From assembly GCF_964059235.1 (NCBI RefSeq), contig NZ_OZ060452.1, positions 1,426,001 to 1,490,000 on the forward strand: a stretch of DNA of 64,000 bases, read 5' to 3'. The stretch's first letter is position 1. Each line of letters opens with the position of its first letter. A model generated the notes under the pieces. That model was not told the DNA's origin. It searched no databases and worked only from the letters and a program-made list of their open reading frames with translations. Below are positions 1-8,953 of the stretch, one piece after another. Origin of the DNA: Candidatus Tisiphia endosymbiont of Nedyus quadrimaculatus (GTDB lineage Bacteria > Pseudomonadota > Alphaproteobacteria > Rickettsiales > Rickettsiaceae). The position numbers and the translations under genes were made by a program.

Positions 1-1
1 T

Positions 2-1804
2 GCAGAAGGACCTAAAACAACTGTTAAACAAATCTATTTCAGTGGAAATAATAATTACCGTAGTACAGAACTACAATCTGTTATCCTAACAAAACAGTCA
101 AAATGGTTTAACTTTTTAGAAACAAATGATACCTACGATCCAGACCGCTTAGAGTATGATAAAGAATTGTTAAAGGAATTCTATCAGTCAGTAGGATTTG
201 CCGATTTTCGTGTTATTTCTGTTACAGCAGAACTCAATCCAACCAAAGAATATTTTACCATCACTTACTCTATTGAAGAAGGGGCAAAATATAATTTTGG
301 CAACATTACTATTGACAATAAATTACCTAATATTGATATAAATGAAATTAAAAAATATATTAATGTTAAGTCGGGTGATACATTTAATATTAATAGTTTG
401 AATAAAATAGCAAATAAAATCTCTTCACATTTTGCAAGTAAAGGTTATCCAGGAATTAATGTTTACCCTGATATAAGTAGTAAAAACCCTGATCATACTG
501 CCGATATTAAATTCGTTATAGATAAGGCAGAAAAAGTATTTATTAATCAAATTAATATTACGAATAATCTAAAAACTGAAGATAAAGTTATTAGACGAGA
601 ATTTAAAATCTCTGAAGGAGATATATTTAACCGTTCTTATATAGAAAAAGGTAATCAGAATTTACGCAATTTGGATTATTTTGAAAAAGTACTTATTAGC
701 GTTACACCAACAACACGAAAAGACAAATATGATATTAATATTGATGTTGAAGAAAAATCAACATCTTCAATTAGTTTTGATGCTGGCTATAACACAGCGG
801 GAGGACCATTTGGACGTATATCATTTTTAGAACGCAATTTTATTGGTACTGGAAAAGTGTTAAATGCTGGAGTACAAGTAGGAAAAAAGAGTATTAGTTA
901 CTATGGTGGCATAACCGAACCTCATTTTCTTGATAAAGATTTATCGCTAGGTTTTAATGTTTTCAATAATTATAGCGGTCGTGGGACTTCATTTCTTTCA
1001 CAAGTAGATCAAAATTATACGTTAAAATCTATAGGACTCAAAACTTCTCTTGGTTATGATATTGCGGAAGACTTAAGTCATGAAATTGACTATACTATTA
1101 AGAGAGATGTATTAAGCTCTCCAGGCAATTCAAGTTCTATATTCTTAACTGAACAGATGGGAAAATTTATCACATCCGCCATCGGACATACTATCACTTA
1201 TGATCAGCTTGATAGTAGGATTATTCCTAAAAATGGTTATGTTATTAGCGGCACTCAGGAATTTGCTGGGGTTGGGGGTAATAATAAATATTTAAAACAT
1301 GAACTAGACGGTAAATATTTTAAATCTTTTATCAATAATAAACTCACTTTAAAACTTTCAAGTAGTGTCGGTGATATTATGGGTGTAGGAGGTAAAACTG
1401 TAAGAATTTCTGATCGGTTTAATTTGGGTGATTATAGCCTTAGAGGATTTGCTGCTAGTGGAATAGGTCCTAGAGAAAAAACAACAAATGAAGGTCTTGG
1501 CGGAGAAAAATATTATACATTTTCAACAGAACTCAACTTTCCAACTGGTTTACCAGAAGATTTTAATTTGACTGGAGCTGTTTTTATGGATGCTGGTAGT
1601 CTTTGGGGTGTAGGATTAAATTCTAAAAGTATTTATAAATCTGATAGTTTTTATAATGATAAGTCACTTCGTGCTTCTGTTGGGGTGGGGTTTATATGGG
1701 TCACTCGCTTTGCCCCTATCAGAATGGATTGGGCTTGGCCAATTAAAAAGAGACCTTATGATGAAAAGCAAATTTTTCATCTAAAGTTTTCTACACATTT
1801 TTAA
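2..1804 (+). CDS. bamA: Outer membrane protein assembly factor BamA (5' end outside window)
   Basis: The core of the BAM machine, which folds beta-barrel proteins into the outer membrane. The frame is open from base 2, so the first POTRA domains lie upstream of the window and about 600 residues are visible. Further POTRA-like repeats run to about residue 250, followed by the 16-strand barrel. The barrel carries the conserved loop-6 motif (LRGF, near residue 480) and ends in an aromatic-rich strand with terminal Phe (KFSTHF), the usual outer-membrane beta signal. An internal ATG at 167 is not the start, because POTRA sequence continues above it. The gene is followed by repeat sequence rather than another gene. 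Confidence 0.95.
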   Translation, partial: AEGPKTTVKQIYFSGNNNYRSTELQSVILTKQSKWFNFLETNDTYDPDRLEYDKELLKEFYQSVGFADFRVISVTAELNPTKEYFTITYSIEEGAKYNFGNITIDNKLPNIDINEIKKYINVKSGDTFNINSLNKIANKISSHFASKGYPGINVYPDISSKNPDHTADIKFVIDKAEKVFINQINITNNLKTEDKVIRREFKISEGDIFNRSYIEKGNQNLRNLDYFEKVLISVTPTTRKDKYDINIDVEEKSTSSISFDAGYNTAGGPFGRISFLERNFIGTGKVLNAGVQVGKKSISYYGGITEPHFLDKDLSLGFNVFNNYSGRGTSFLSQVDQNYTLKSIGLKTSLGYDIAEDLSHEIDYTIKRDVLSSPGNSSSIFLTEQMGKFITSAIGHTITYDQLDSRIIPKNGYVISGTQEFAGVGGNNKYLKHELDGKYFKSFINNKLTLKLSSSVGDIMGVGGKTVRISDRFNLGDYSLRGFAASGIGPREKTTNEGLGGEKYYTFSTELNFPTGLPEDFNLTGAVFMDAGSLWGVGLNSKSIYKSDSFYNDKSLRASVGVGFIWVTRFAPIRMDWAWPIKKRPYDEKQIFHLKFSTHF

Positions 1805-1816
1805 TATTGTATGAGT

Positions 1817-1884
1817 TCGATGACATCCGAGGGTACAGGGATGACACCCTAGGCTATTAAACCGATATCTTACATCGAATTGAG
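1817..1884. repeat. Truncated copy of the TTAACCTCA palindromic repeat family
   Basis: The stretch ending in CATCGAATTGAGGTT is the reverse complement of the left half of the elements at 10559-10756 and 40053-40250. It shares the core CCTAGGCTATTAAACCGAT and the flanking ACATC. Only one arm is present, so this is a decayed or truncated copy behind bamA. Confidence 0.7.
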
Positions 1885-1960
1885 GTTTTTTAGGGAAGCA
1901 AAGACGTGGTGTAATTAAAGAATATATAGAACTCAGGTGAAAGATAGGTATAGTTTGCCC

Positions 1961-2160
1961 CATAGTACCCTACATTTTTTATATAACCACTATTAAAATG
2001 TCTACTGATCGTCTATTAGCGAGGAGTCGCTGAAAGCGGCGACGCGGCAATCTAGGATATGCGAAGCGTACTAGAAAAAACAGCTTCGCTGTTTACCTAG
2101 ATCGCCACGGCATCTAAAGAGCCTTGCTATGACGATTATAGAAAAATGTAGGGTACTATG
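1961..2160 (+). mobile_element. 200-bp MITE-like element, copy 1, with 9-bp target duplication
   Basis: The ends are CATAGTACCCTACATTTTT and its exact reverse complement, forming terminal inverted repeats of about 19 bp. The interior is itself palindromic (GCGAGGAGTCGC / GCGACGCGGCAATC and a mirror arm). The element is flanked by the direct repeat AGTTTGCCC at 1952-1960 and 2161-2169, a 9-bp target-site duplication. It has no coding capacity. The second copy at 51922-52125 lies in the opposite orientation. This is a non-autonomous transposable element that must have used a transposase encoded elsewhere. Confidence 0.88.
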
Positions 2161-2171
2161 AGTTTGCCCTA

Positions 2172-2957
2172 TTACTCATTAAATTGTTCCTTAATAATTC
2201 GATTTTCAAGGCTATTTTTTTTATCAAATAGTAACTTTATCTTCTTGTTTTTTACAGATTTAATTAATACTGACTTAATATTATCAAACTCTTGAAAATC
2301 TGCAGCTGCATTTACTGGTCTTTTATTACTTTCTAAGATTTCAAACTTTATAGTAGTAGAAAATGGTAGTAACGCACCATGCCAGCGTCTTGGACGGAAA
2401 GGACAAATTGGTGTTAGGCATAATACGTTTGACTCAAGTGGCAAAATAGGACCTCCAGCAGATAAGTTGTACGCACTACTGCCAGCTGGGGTTGCAACCA
2501 TTGCCCCATCGGCTACTAATTCACTCATACGCTCAACTTGATCAATTTCGATCCTAAATTTAGCAGCTTGGTTGGTTTTACGAAATATTGATACTTCATT
2601 AATAGCTAGGGCAGTATAGGTTTTATTGTCTATGCTTTTTGCTTGCATTTTTAAAGGGTATAAATGAGAAATTATAGATTCTTGTAAATTATCCATTAAC
2701 TTTTCAACAATAACTGGATTCATTAAAAACCCAATATTACCAGAATTAATTCCATAAAAAGAAACATCAAGATGCATATAACGGTGTATCGCATGTAGTA
2801 ATTCTCCGTCCCCTCCAACTACAACAATTATTTCTGCTTCTTCTACCTTACAAAACTTATAAACTAGTTCAAGCTGTCTAACTAGTTCTAATGATTTTGT
2901 AGAACTATTATAAACAATCGCAATTTTATTTAAATTAATTTTAGTTTTTGCCAACAT
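2172..2957 (-). CDS. nadK: NAD kinase
   Basis: Phosphorylates NAD to NADP with ATP or polyphosphate in the cytosol. The GGDG motif is at residues 48-51, the NSGNIGFL segment at 71-78 and the DG...ATPAGSSAYNLSAGGP nucleotide-binding block at 150-170. At 261 aa it is near the short end of the family. Its ATG lies inside the 3' end of the PAP2 phosphatase gene on the same strand (28-bp overlap), so the two are probably co-transcribed and translationally coupled. The stop lies 2 bp from the 9-bp duplication of the adjacent MITE, so the element landed directly behind the gene without damaging it. Confidence 0.95.
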   Translation of the reverse strand: MLAKTKINLNKIAIVYNSSTKSLELVRQLELVYKFCKVEEAEIIVVVGGDGELLHAIHRYMHLDVSFYGINSGNIGFLMNPVIVEKLMDNLQESIISHLYPLKMQAKSIDNKTYTALAINEVSIFRKTNQAAKFRIEIDQVERMSELVADGAMVATPAGSSAYNLSAGGPILPLESNVLCLTPICPFRPRRWHGALLPFSTTIKFEILESNKRPVNAAADFQEFDNIKSVLIKSVKNKKIKLLFDKKNSLENRIIKEQFNE

Positions 2958-3598
2958 AAATACAATAAATGATTAATTGTTAATATAACAACACAAGAAG
3001 CCAGTACATCACTTAAAAAATGTCCTCCCATTAATATACGACTTAGCCCAACTAATGTACCAAAAATCAATGTGATACTGTAAATTCTTGAGAAAAATAT
3101 CAAAGGAGCAACATAAGCAAGACTAGTTAAGCTATACCCCATAGCTGCATGGCCTGATGAAAATGAGCAATTATGTAAACATTCATTAGAGATTGAGAAG
3201 GCTCTAGTAAAATTTTTTGTACCATTAAACTCTTTAATCTGCAGCGGACGAGCCCTACCAAAATTTTCTTTAAATATATAATTTACTAGTAGTCCAGGAC
3301 CTATTGCTGTAGATAAAATTATATAAAAGCCCCCTGAAATAATAAGCCTATTAAAAGTTTTGTACTTAACAATTAAGTAAAGTAGGTATAATAATATTAC
3401 TATAGTCAGTAGTTTACTTAATATTGGAATAACTTCAAATAATAATTGTACAATATTATTGTTACGATAGATAAATCCATTATTGCTGTCGTAGAATAAT
3501 TTTGAGAAATCTATATCCAAATTAGGAAATAGTATAGTTAATAATAAAACTATACCAAAGGTGAATATACTAGTATAAACTAAATTAGTATTAATCAT
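2930..3598 (-). CDS. PAP2-family membrane phosphatase
   Basis: A membrane phosphatase of the type-2 phosphatidic acid phosphatase superfamily. Members act on undecaprenyl pyrophosphate, phosphatidylglycerol phosphate or lipid A; the substrate here is unknown. All three signature motifs are present in order: K110...RARP (115-118), FSSGHA (147-151) and SR186...H193...D197. About six hydrophobic segments are visible, including 10-25, 55-77, 86-106 and 170-186. It is first in a two-gene minus-strand operon with nadK and is divergent from RNase J, sharing a 63-bp promoter region. Confidence 0.85.
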   Translation of the reverse strand: MINTNLVYTSIFTFGIVLLLTILFPNLDIDFSKLFYDSNNGFIYRNNNIVQLLFEVIPILSKLLTIVILLYLLYLIVKYKTFNRLIISGGFYIILSTAIGPGLLVNYIFKENFGRARPLQIKEFNGTKNFTRAFSISNECLHNCSFSSGHAAMGYSLTSLAYVAPLIFFSRIYSITLIFGTLVGLSRILMGGHFLSDVLASCVVILTINHLLYLCWQKLKLI

Positions 3599-3661
3599 AG
3601 ACTACAAGCCAAAAATAAGTTATAAAAGTATACTCAAACCCTACATAATATAGAAGTTAAT

Positions 3662-5341
3662 ATGCCATTCAACATTAAAAACCATAAAAATGATTTACTA
3701 TTTTTACCACTTGGTGGTGCAAATGAAATAGGCATAAATGTCAATCTATATCATTATCAAGGAAAATGGTTGATGGTTGATTGCGGTAGTGGTTTTCCCG
3801 ATGAATATTTACCAGGTGTTGATATGATAATTGCTGACATTAGCTTTATTAAAAAACACAAAAAAGATTTGTTGGCTTTAGTGTTAACTCACGCTCATGA
3901 AGACCATTTGGGGGCAATCCAATATTTGTGGAGTAGCCTAGAATGCCCAATATATGCCACTACCTTTACAGCCAATTTTCTAAAACTTAGATTAGCAGAA
4001 TATGATTTTGCTAAAACTATAAAAATTCATGAAGTAAAACCTTCGGCAAAAATAAATCTTGATCCATTCCAGCTAGAAATGATACCATTAACCCATTCAG
4101 CTCCAGAAATGCAAGCAATTATGATACGTACAGAAGCTGGCAATATTCTCCATACAGGAGACTGGAAATTTGATGATGATCCAGTACTTGGTAAGAAAGC
4201 TGATGAAAATCTACTAAAATCTTATGGTGATGAAGGGGTTCTAGCTTTAGTCTGTGACTCAACTAATGTATTTAATGAAGGAACTTCTGGCTCAGAAGGA
4301 GAAGTACGTAAAAGTTTAGTAGATATTATAGCAGGTTGTCCTCAAATGGTCGTGGTAACAACTTTTGCCTCAAATTTGGCTCGTCTTGAGACTCTAATTC
4401 ACGCAGGTCAGATGGCAAAAAGAAAAGTTGTCCTATCAGGAAGAAGTTTGCATAGAATTTTGCTTGCAGCACAGGAAAGTGGTTATATGAAAGATATTGC
4501 CCCTTTGATCGATGAACGAGATATAGCAAGATTTAAAAGGCAAGAACTTTTAGTTATTGCTACTGGATGTCAAGGTGAACCTCTAGCAGCTACTGCAAAA
4601 ATGGCAAATAATAGTCACCATAGTATAAAGTTAGCTCCTAAAGATACAATTATATTTTCTTCAAAAATTATTCCTGGCAATGAAAAGAAAATTTTCCGTA
4701 TGTTTAATATTTTTGTAAGGTCAGGAGTTGAAGTGATAACTGAACGAGATCACTTTGTACATGTTTCTGGGCATCCATCAATTGACGAACTCAAACACAT
4801 GTACTCCCTAATTAGACCTCAGATTTGTGTGCCAGTGCATGGTGAACCAGTACATATACATGAGCAAGCAAAATTAGCTCGTAAAAATGGTATAAAACAC
4901 GCTATTGAGGTGGAAAATGGTAGCTTATTATTACTTGATCCTCATAACCCTCATATTTTATCCAAGGTAACAACAGGCTATTTAGCCGTTGACGGCAATT
5001 ATCTTTTACCAGCAGAATCATCAATTTTTAGAACTCGTAGACGTATGCGTGATGCTGGTATAGTAGTGGCAAGTTTGGTAATAAATAAAAATGGTAGACT
5101 TAGTTGCAAACCTATTTTATCTATGCCGGGGCTTCTTGACTCTGACGATGATGCACAGCTAATTAATATGATTAAAGATGATATTACTGAAACGATAGAA
5201 ATTCAGAGAAAATCAAAAGGTAGCATTCTCAATGAACAGATTGAGAATGCTGTAAGGTCGGCTATTCGTAAAACATTGAAACATGAGATAAATAAATCAC
5301 CCATTATCATAGTCAATGTGGAAAAAACTATTGAAAACTAG
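3662..5341 (+). CDS. rnj: Ribonuclease J
   Basis: A metallo-beta-lactamase/beta-CASP ribonuclease, the main mRNA-decay and rRNA-maturation nuclease in many alphaproteobacteria. The zinc motif HAHEDH is at residues 77-82. Further metal ligands are seen near 144-165 (THSAPEMQ, HTGDWK), and the beta-CASP region and GHPS motif follow at about 370. At 559 aa it has the normal family length and includes the C-terminal dimerisation domain. ATG at 3662 directly follows the divergent promoter region. Confidence 0.93.
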   Translation: MPFNIKNHKNDLLFLPLGGANEIGINVNLYHYQGKWLMVDCGSGFPDEYLPGVDMIIADISFIKKHKKDLLALVLTHAHEDHLGAIQYLWSSLECPIYATTFTANFLKLRLAEYDFAKTIKIHEVKPSAKINLDPFQLEMIPLTHSAPEMQAIMIRTEAGNILHTGDWKFDDDPVLGKKADENLLKSYGDEGVLALVCDSTNVFNEGTSGSEGEVRKSLVDIIAGCPQMVVVTTFASNLARLETLIHAGQMAKRKVVLSGRSLHRILLAAQESGYMKDIAPLIDERDIARFKRQELLVIATGCQGEPLAATAKMANNSHHSIKLAPKDTIIFSSKIIPGNEKKIFRMFNIFVRSGVEVITERDHFVHVSGHPSIDELKHMYSLIRPQICVPVHGEPVHIHEQAKLARKNGIKHAIEVENGSLLLLDPHNPHILSKVTTGYLAVDGNYLLPAESSIFRTRRRMRDAGIVVASLVINKNGRLSCKPILSMPGLLDSDDDAQLINMIKDDITETIEIQRKSKGSILNEQIENAVRSAIRKTLKHEINKSPIIIVNVEKTIEN

Positions 5342-5379
5342 TTTATTGTGACATAACATGAGTTAATTAAGGAAGTATT

Positions 5380-6702
5380 ATGAAATCACATAGTTTTACA
5401 TCTGATGATGCTATACAAAATACAGATAAAGTCTTACAATATATAGCAGAGTCCTTTGATCCTAAACATGACAAAGATTATCGAGAAAATCCTAGATCTA
5501 GTGAAAAACAGGTTAACAAGGATATAAACCGCGGTGTCTTTTATCTTGAAACCCAAGGTGGAGAGCTAGTAAACTTACTAGCTAAGTGTAAGTTAGGTAA
5601 AGATCCGGACTATAAGGTAACTTATCAAGATATGCATGATATGTTAACAAAAGATTATCATTTATCAAAAAAACAAACAGAATATATTTTAGCTGCAAAT
5701 CACCAAGGTAGTATAGCTGGTGCTATGGCTGGATTCACTGAACTAAAAGTGAAAGCAGTTAATAATGATAGATATGATCTTGGGAGTGAATGGATAAGAG
5801 ATGGTAGTATGTCCAAGATCACTATAGATAAAGATCATAACGTATCATATATCGGCGGACAAAATTTCATATTTGATTGTAGTATGGATGCTTTCTCCCC
5901 ACATAGTGACCTTAGGAAGATGATGGGTACGAAATTTAATAGCCAAGATTATATGGCTGTAAATATTACCGCTTCGTTGGGAACAGTAGGATATCCTGAC
6001 CCAAAAACGCAGGTAGTAATTGATGTGGCTGGTACTGGTAAGATTGCTGATCGATTTATTAGTGATATACAAGCAATCCAAACAAAGTGTGAGCCAAAAG
6101 ACCCTCAAGCAATTATTGATAGTAATAAGGCTTTATCAAAAGAATTATTAACTCCTCCTTTTACTGATGAACAATATAAAACTTATTTGGAAGAAAGAGT
6201 TTCAGAAATCATATCCTCTGAGGAAAATAAGCCTAAAGTAATACCCACATTTAAAAAAGCAGAGGGTGCTACAGAGGCTTTAGCTGACATATTGATAGAG
6301 CAAGTTGATCAAGCAATCGCAGCTCAAAAAGATACAAAGACAGGGAAATTAAGTTCACAGTCCATTAATGACATTGCTAAAAAAGCTGCGGAACAGTTAA
6401 ATAAGTTTATCGATAATCCAAATAAATATACAGTAAAGAAATTTACTAAGCAATTAGTAAATGATCAAGCTAAATTATCGAAGACGATAATGCCAAGGAA
6501 AAATTTTATTAAAAGAATTTGTGAATATTTAAAAGATAAATGGCATGGATATTCTGATGACAAGAGCAAACTACCATTGGCTGAACAATTGAAGAATGAA
6601 GCAAAATTTGTCGGACAAAAAGCAAAATCACATATGTCATCTAAAGCACCAACGTTACCACCTCCACATAATGAAAAAACGGAAGGTAAAGGAAGAAGTT
6701 AG
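5380..6702 (+). CDS. Unrecognised 440-aa protein
   Basis: I do not recognise a family. The 440-aa product has no signal peptide or obvious membrane segment. The N-terminal 100 residues are charged. A region at 90-215 looks globular with beta-rich, Gly-containing stretches (AANHQGSIAGAMAGF). The C-terminal half is Lys/Gln/Glu-rich and helical, ending in a basic tail with PTLPPPH and GKGRS. Start ATG 5380 is preceded by AAGGAAG, a good ribosome-binding site. Composition (soluble, low complexity, Pro-containing tail) would fit a secreted or host-interacting protein, but that is inference only. It stands between RNase J and the convergent tsaB. Confidence 0.8.
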   Translation: MKSHSFTSDDAIQNTDKVLQYIAESFDPKHDKDYRENPRSSEKQVNKDINRGVFYLETQGGELVNLLAKCKLGKDPDYKVTYQDMHDMLTKDYHLSKKQTEYILAANHQGSIAGAMAGFTELKVKAVNNDRYDLGSEWIRDGSMSKITIDKDHNVSYIGGQNFIFDCSMDAFSPHSDLRKMMGTKFNSQDYMAVNITASLGTVGYPDPKTQVVIDVAGTGKIADRFISDIQAIQTKCEPKDPQAIIDSNKALSKELLTPPFTDEQYKTYLEERVSEIISSEENKPKVIPTFKKAEGATEALADILIEQVDQAIAAQKDTKTGKLSSQSINDIAKKAAEQLNKFIDNPNKYTVKKFTKQLVNDQAKLSKTIMPRKNFIKRICEYLKDKWHGYSDDKSKLPLAEQLKNEAKFVGQKAKSHMSSKAPTLPPPHNEKTEGKGRS

Positions 6703-6736
6703 GAAATTTTTTAATAGACTTCTTGTAGCAGTAGAA

Positions 6737-7414
6737 TTATGTAAGAAGTCTAATCTTCGCATCAGCTGGTCTAATATATAACGGCTCTATGGAGTTAGAA
6801 AAATTGTGCTTCCTTATTTTATCATCTATATATTTACATATATGCAGTGCCTTAACTCTAGTAAAACGAGGTAAAATTGTTAAATTTTTTATATCCCTAA
6901 TCTTGTCGTATATCATCTCTACCCCGCTACCTGCACAGACATTAATAGTAGCATCTTCTGTATTTAATAACTCCACAGCTTGGTCATAATTTATCAGTGA
7001 AGGAATAGAAGCTTGTTCATTTTGGTCAAAAACTTGGCTATATAATTGCCCTCTATATGCATTGAGAAAAATAAAAATTTTATTATAATTTTTTACTTGC
7101 CTGCTAGCCATCCACCAGGAAAACTCAAAATTAGATATAGTAGTGCCTATTATATCTGTACTTAGCAAAATGCCTTTTGCCACTGATAACCCTATTCTAA
7201 TGCCTGTAAAACTGCCAGGACCGTTTGTAACGACCAAATAGTCTAGGTCATGATAAGAAAGCTTTGCTATTTTCAGAGCTTCTTCAATCATTGGCACTAT
7301 AGTTTCAGCCTGCATAGAAGACCTTAATTCCTCAATATAGGCTAGAATAATCTGATCTTCAGAAATTGCAACAGATGCACTATTATTTGCCGTATCAAAT
7401 GCTAAAATTTTCAT
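6737..7414 (-). CDS. tsaB: tRNA threonylcarbamoyladenosine biosynthesis protein TsaB
   Basis: The partner of TsaD and TsaE in making the universal t6A modification at position 37 of ANN-decoding tRNAs. The ASKHA-fold N-terminus is clear (MKILAFDTA, then NGPGSFTGIRIGLSVAKG at 64-81, the family hallmark). Length of 225 aa is normal. It is divergent from the phosphohexomutase gene, separated by 47 bp, and convergent with the unknown 440-aa gene. Confidence 0.93.
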   Translation of the reverse strand: MKILAFDTANNSASVAISEDQIILAYIEELRSSMQAETIVPMIEEALKIAKLSYHDLDYLVVTNGPGSFTGIRIGLSVAKGILLSTDIIGTTISNFEFSWWMASRQVKNYNKIFIFLNAYRGQLYSQVFDQNEQASIPSLINYDQAVELLNTEDATINVCAGSGVEMIYDKIRDIKNLTILPRFTRVKALHICKYIDDKIRKHNFSNSIEPLYIRPADAKIRLLT

Positions 7415-7461
7415 TTATAATATAATCAATATTTCAAGTTTTGTAAGTATACTCAATTATA

Positions 7462-8880
7462 ATGACAATGGAAATAAATAGAACAATTTTTAGACTGTAC
7501 GACATTCGTGGCAGCAGTCTAATAGATATTAATCCAACTATTGCTTATAAAATTGGCTTTTGTTTTACCAAAATGCATATATCCAAGCAAGGGAACGAAA
7601 TATTTATAGGACGTGATGGTAGATTAAGCTCCCCTGCCCTTTACCATGCTTTGGTTAATGGCATTATTTCAGCTAAGGGAAAGGTTACCTCAATAGGCAT
7701 TGTCCCCTCCCCTGTTTTATATTTTGCTGATAAAATATTTAAGCCACAAGCTAGCATAATGATAACAGGATCCCATAACCACAAAGATGATAATGGCTTT
7801 AAGTTGTTATCACAAGGAAAGTCTTTTTTCGACCAACAAATACAAGCTTTACTGAATAATATTCTAAGTCAAGATTGGTCCACCAATCTTATTATACCAA
7901 AAAAATTTTTAGCACTAAGTAATATACGCAATTTAAATGTTACCGATAAATATCTAGATAGGATTTTGCAAGGAATAACTATAGATCCTCAAATAAAAGT
8001 CGCATGGGATCCTGCCAATGGTGCGGCTGGAAATATTATTGACTTATTAGCGTTAAGGTTACCTAACAAAAATATCGTTATCAATTCACAAATTGATGGT
8101 AATTTTCCTAATCACCATCCAGATCCAACTATTCCCAAGAATCTAGAACAACTAATAGAGATAGTTAAGACTCAGGATTGCGATATTGGTATTGCATTCG
8201 ATGGGGATGGAGATCGTATAGGCATTATAAGTAAGAAAGGAAGAATAATTTTAGGCGACCAAATCCTTGGTATATTGGCAAAAGATGTAATTGATCAAAA
8301 TCCAAATGCCACTATTATAATGGATATCAAATCAAGCAGTAGCATATTTAATCAGATTAAGTCATATGGCGGAAACGTGATAATGTGGAAAACAGGTCAT
8401 TCCTTTATCAAAGATAAGATGCAAACAACTAAGGCGTTACTTGGCGGTGAAACTAGTGGTCATATATTTTTTGCTGATAAATATTATGGATATGATGATG
8501 CAATTTATGCCGCCCTACGGTTTGTTGATTTACTATCAAGGTCAAAAAAAACTTTGGACGATATGATAGATGAGTTACCTAAATGTTATAGTACCCCTGA
8601 AATTAAGATTTCTGTACCAGATAACCTTAAATTTGATATTATTCAGCAAATAAAAGAGGATTTAAACAGCAGAAATATCACTTTCAACGATATTGATGGT
8701 ATAAGGGTTGACTCACATAATATACCCAATGAATTTCAAGGATATGCATGGTGGTTACTAAGAGCTTCGAATACTGAAGCTAACATTATTGCTAGATACG
8801 AATCAGATAGTTTGGAAAAACTAAATAGTATAAAATTAGAGCTTTCATCTTTACTAGCCAAATATGGTTTGAAGCTATAG
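7462..8880 (+). CDS. Phosphomannomutase/phosphoglucomutase family (alpha-D-phosphohexomutase)
   Basis: Interconverts hexose 1- and 6-phosphates for envelope sugar synthesis. The four signature loops are visible: the phosphoserine loop TGSHNHKDDNG (Ser about 104), the metal loop DGDGDR (about 247-252), the sugar-binding loop GGETSGH (about 328-334) and a C-terminal phosphate-binding segment RASNTEANI. Two ATGs at 7462 and 7468 are possible starts. The TAG stop (8878-8880) lies inside a dispersed repeat whose end CTATAGCTAACCCGAAAA begins at 8875, so the last codons and the stop are supplied by a mobile palindrome. Confidence 0.92.
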   Translation: MTMEINRTIFRLYDIRGSSLIDINPTIAYKIGFCFTKMHISKQGNEIFIGRDGRLSSPALYHALVNGIISAKGKVTSIGIVPSPVLYFADKIFKPQASIMITGSHNHKDDNGFKLLSQGKSFFDQQIQALLNNILSQDWSTNLIIPKKFLALSNIRNLNVTDKYLDRILQGITIDPQIKVAWDPANGAAGNIIDLLALRLPNKNIVINSQIDGNFPNHHPDPTIPKNLEQLIEIVKTQDCDIGIAFDGDGDRIGIISKKGRIILGDQILGILAKDVIDQNPNATIIMDIKSSSSIFNQIKSYGGNVIMWKTGHSFIKDKMQTTKALLGGETSGHIFFADKYYGYDDAIYAALRFVDLLSRSKKTLDDMIDELPKCYSTPEIKISVPDNLKFDIIQQIKEDLNSRNITFNDIDGIRVDSHNIPNEFQGYAWWLLRASNTEANIIARYESDSLEKLNSIKLELSSLLAKYGLKL

Positions 8881-8946
8881 CTAACCCGAAAAACGCGAAT
8901 TTGGGATAAGAATTGACAAATTCTTATCCCGAATTCGCGTAGGTTA
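8875..8946. repeat. Palindromic repeat with GGGATAAGAATT core
   Basis: A near-perfect hairpin: CGCGAATTTGGGATAAGAATT (8894-8914) faces AATTCTTATCCCGAATTCGCG, within outer arms TAACC/GGTTA. Other family members lie at 12000-12035, 54777-54812 and 55199-55244, with a half at about 34569-34580. It could act as a transcription barrier between the phosphohexomutase and rnhA genes, although no long T-run follows. Confidence 0.75.
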
Positions 8947-8953
8947 AATTACA

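Noticed and set aside
1781-1963. 60-codon minus-strand frame behind bamA
   Set aside because: It overlaps the bamA end and a truncated palindromic repeat; no coding signs.
4326-4529. Antisense frame within the RNase J gene
   Set aside because: A shadow of a well-supported gene with no independent evidence.
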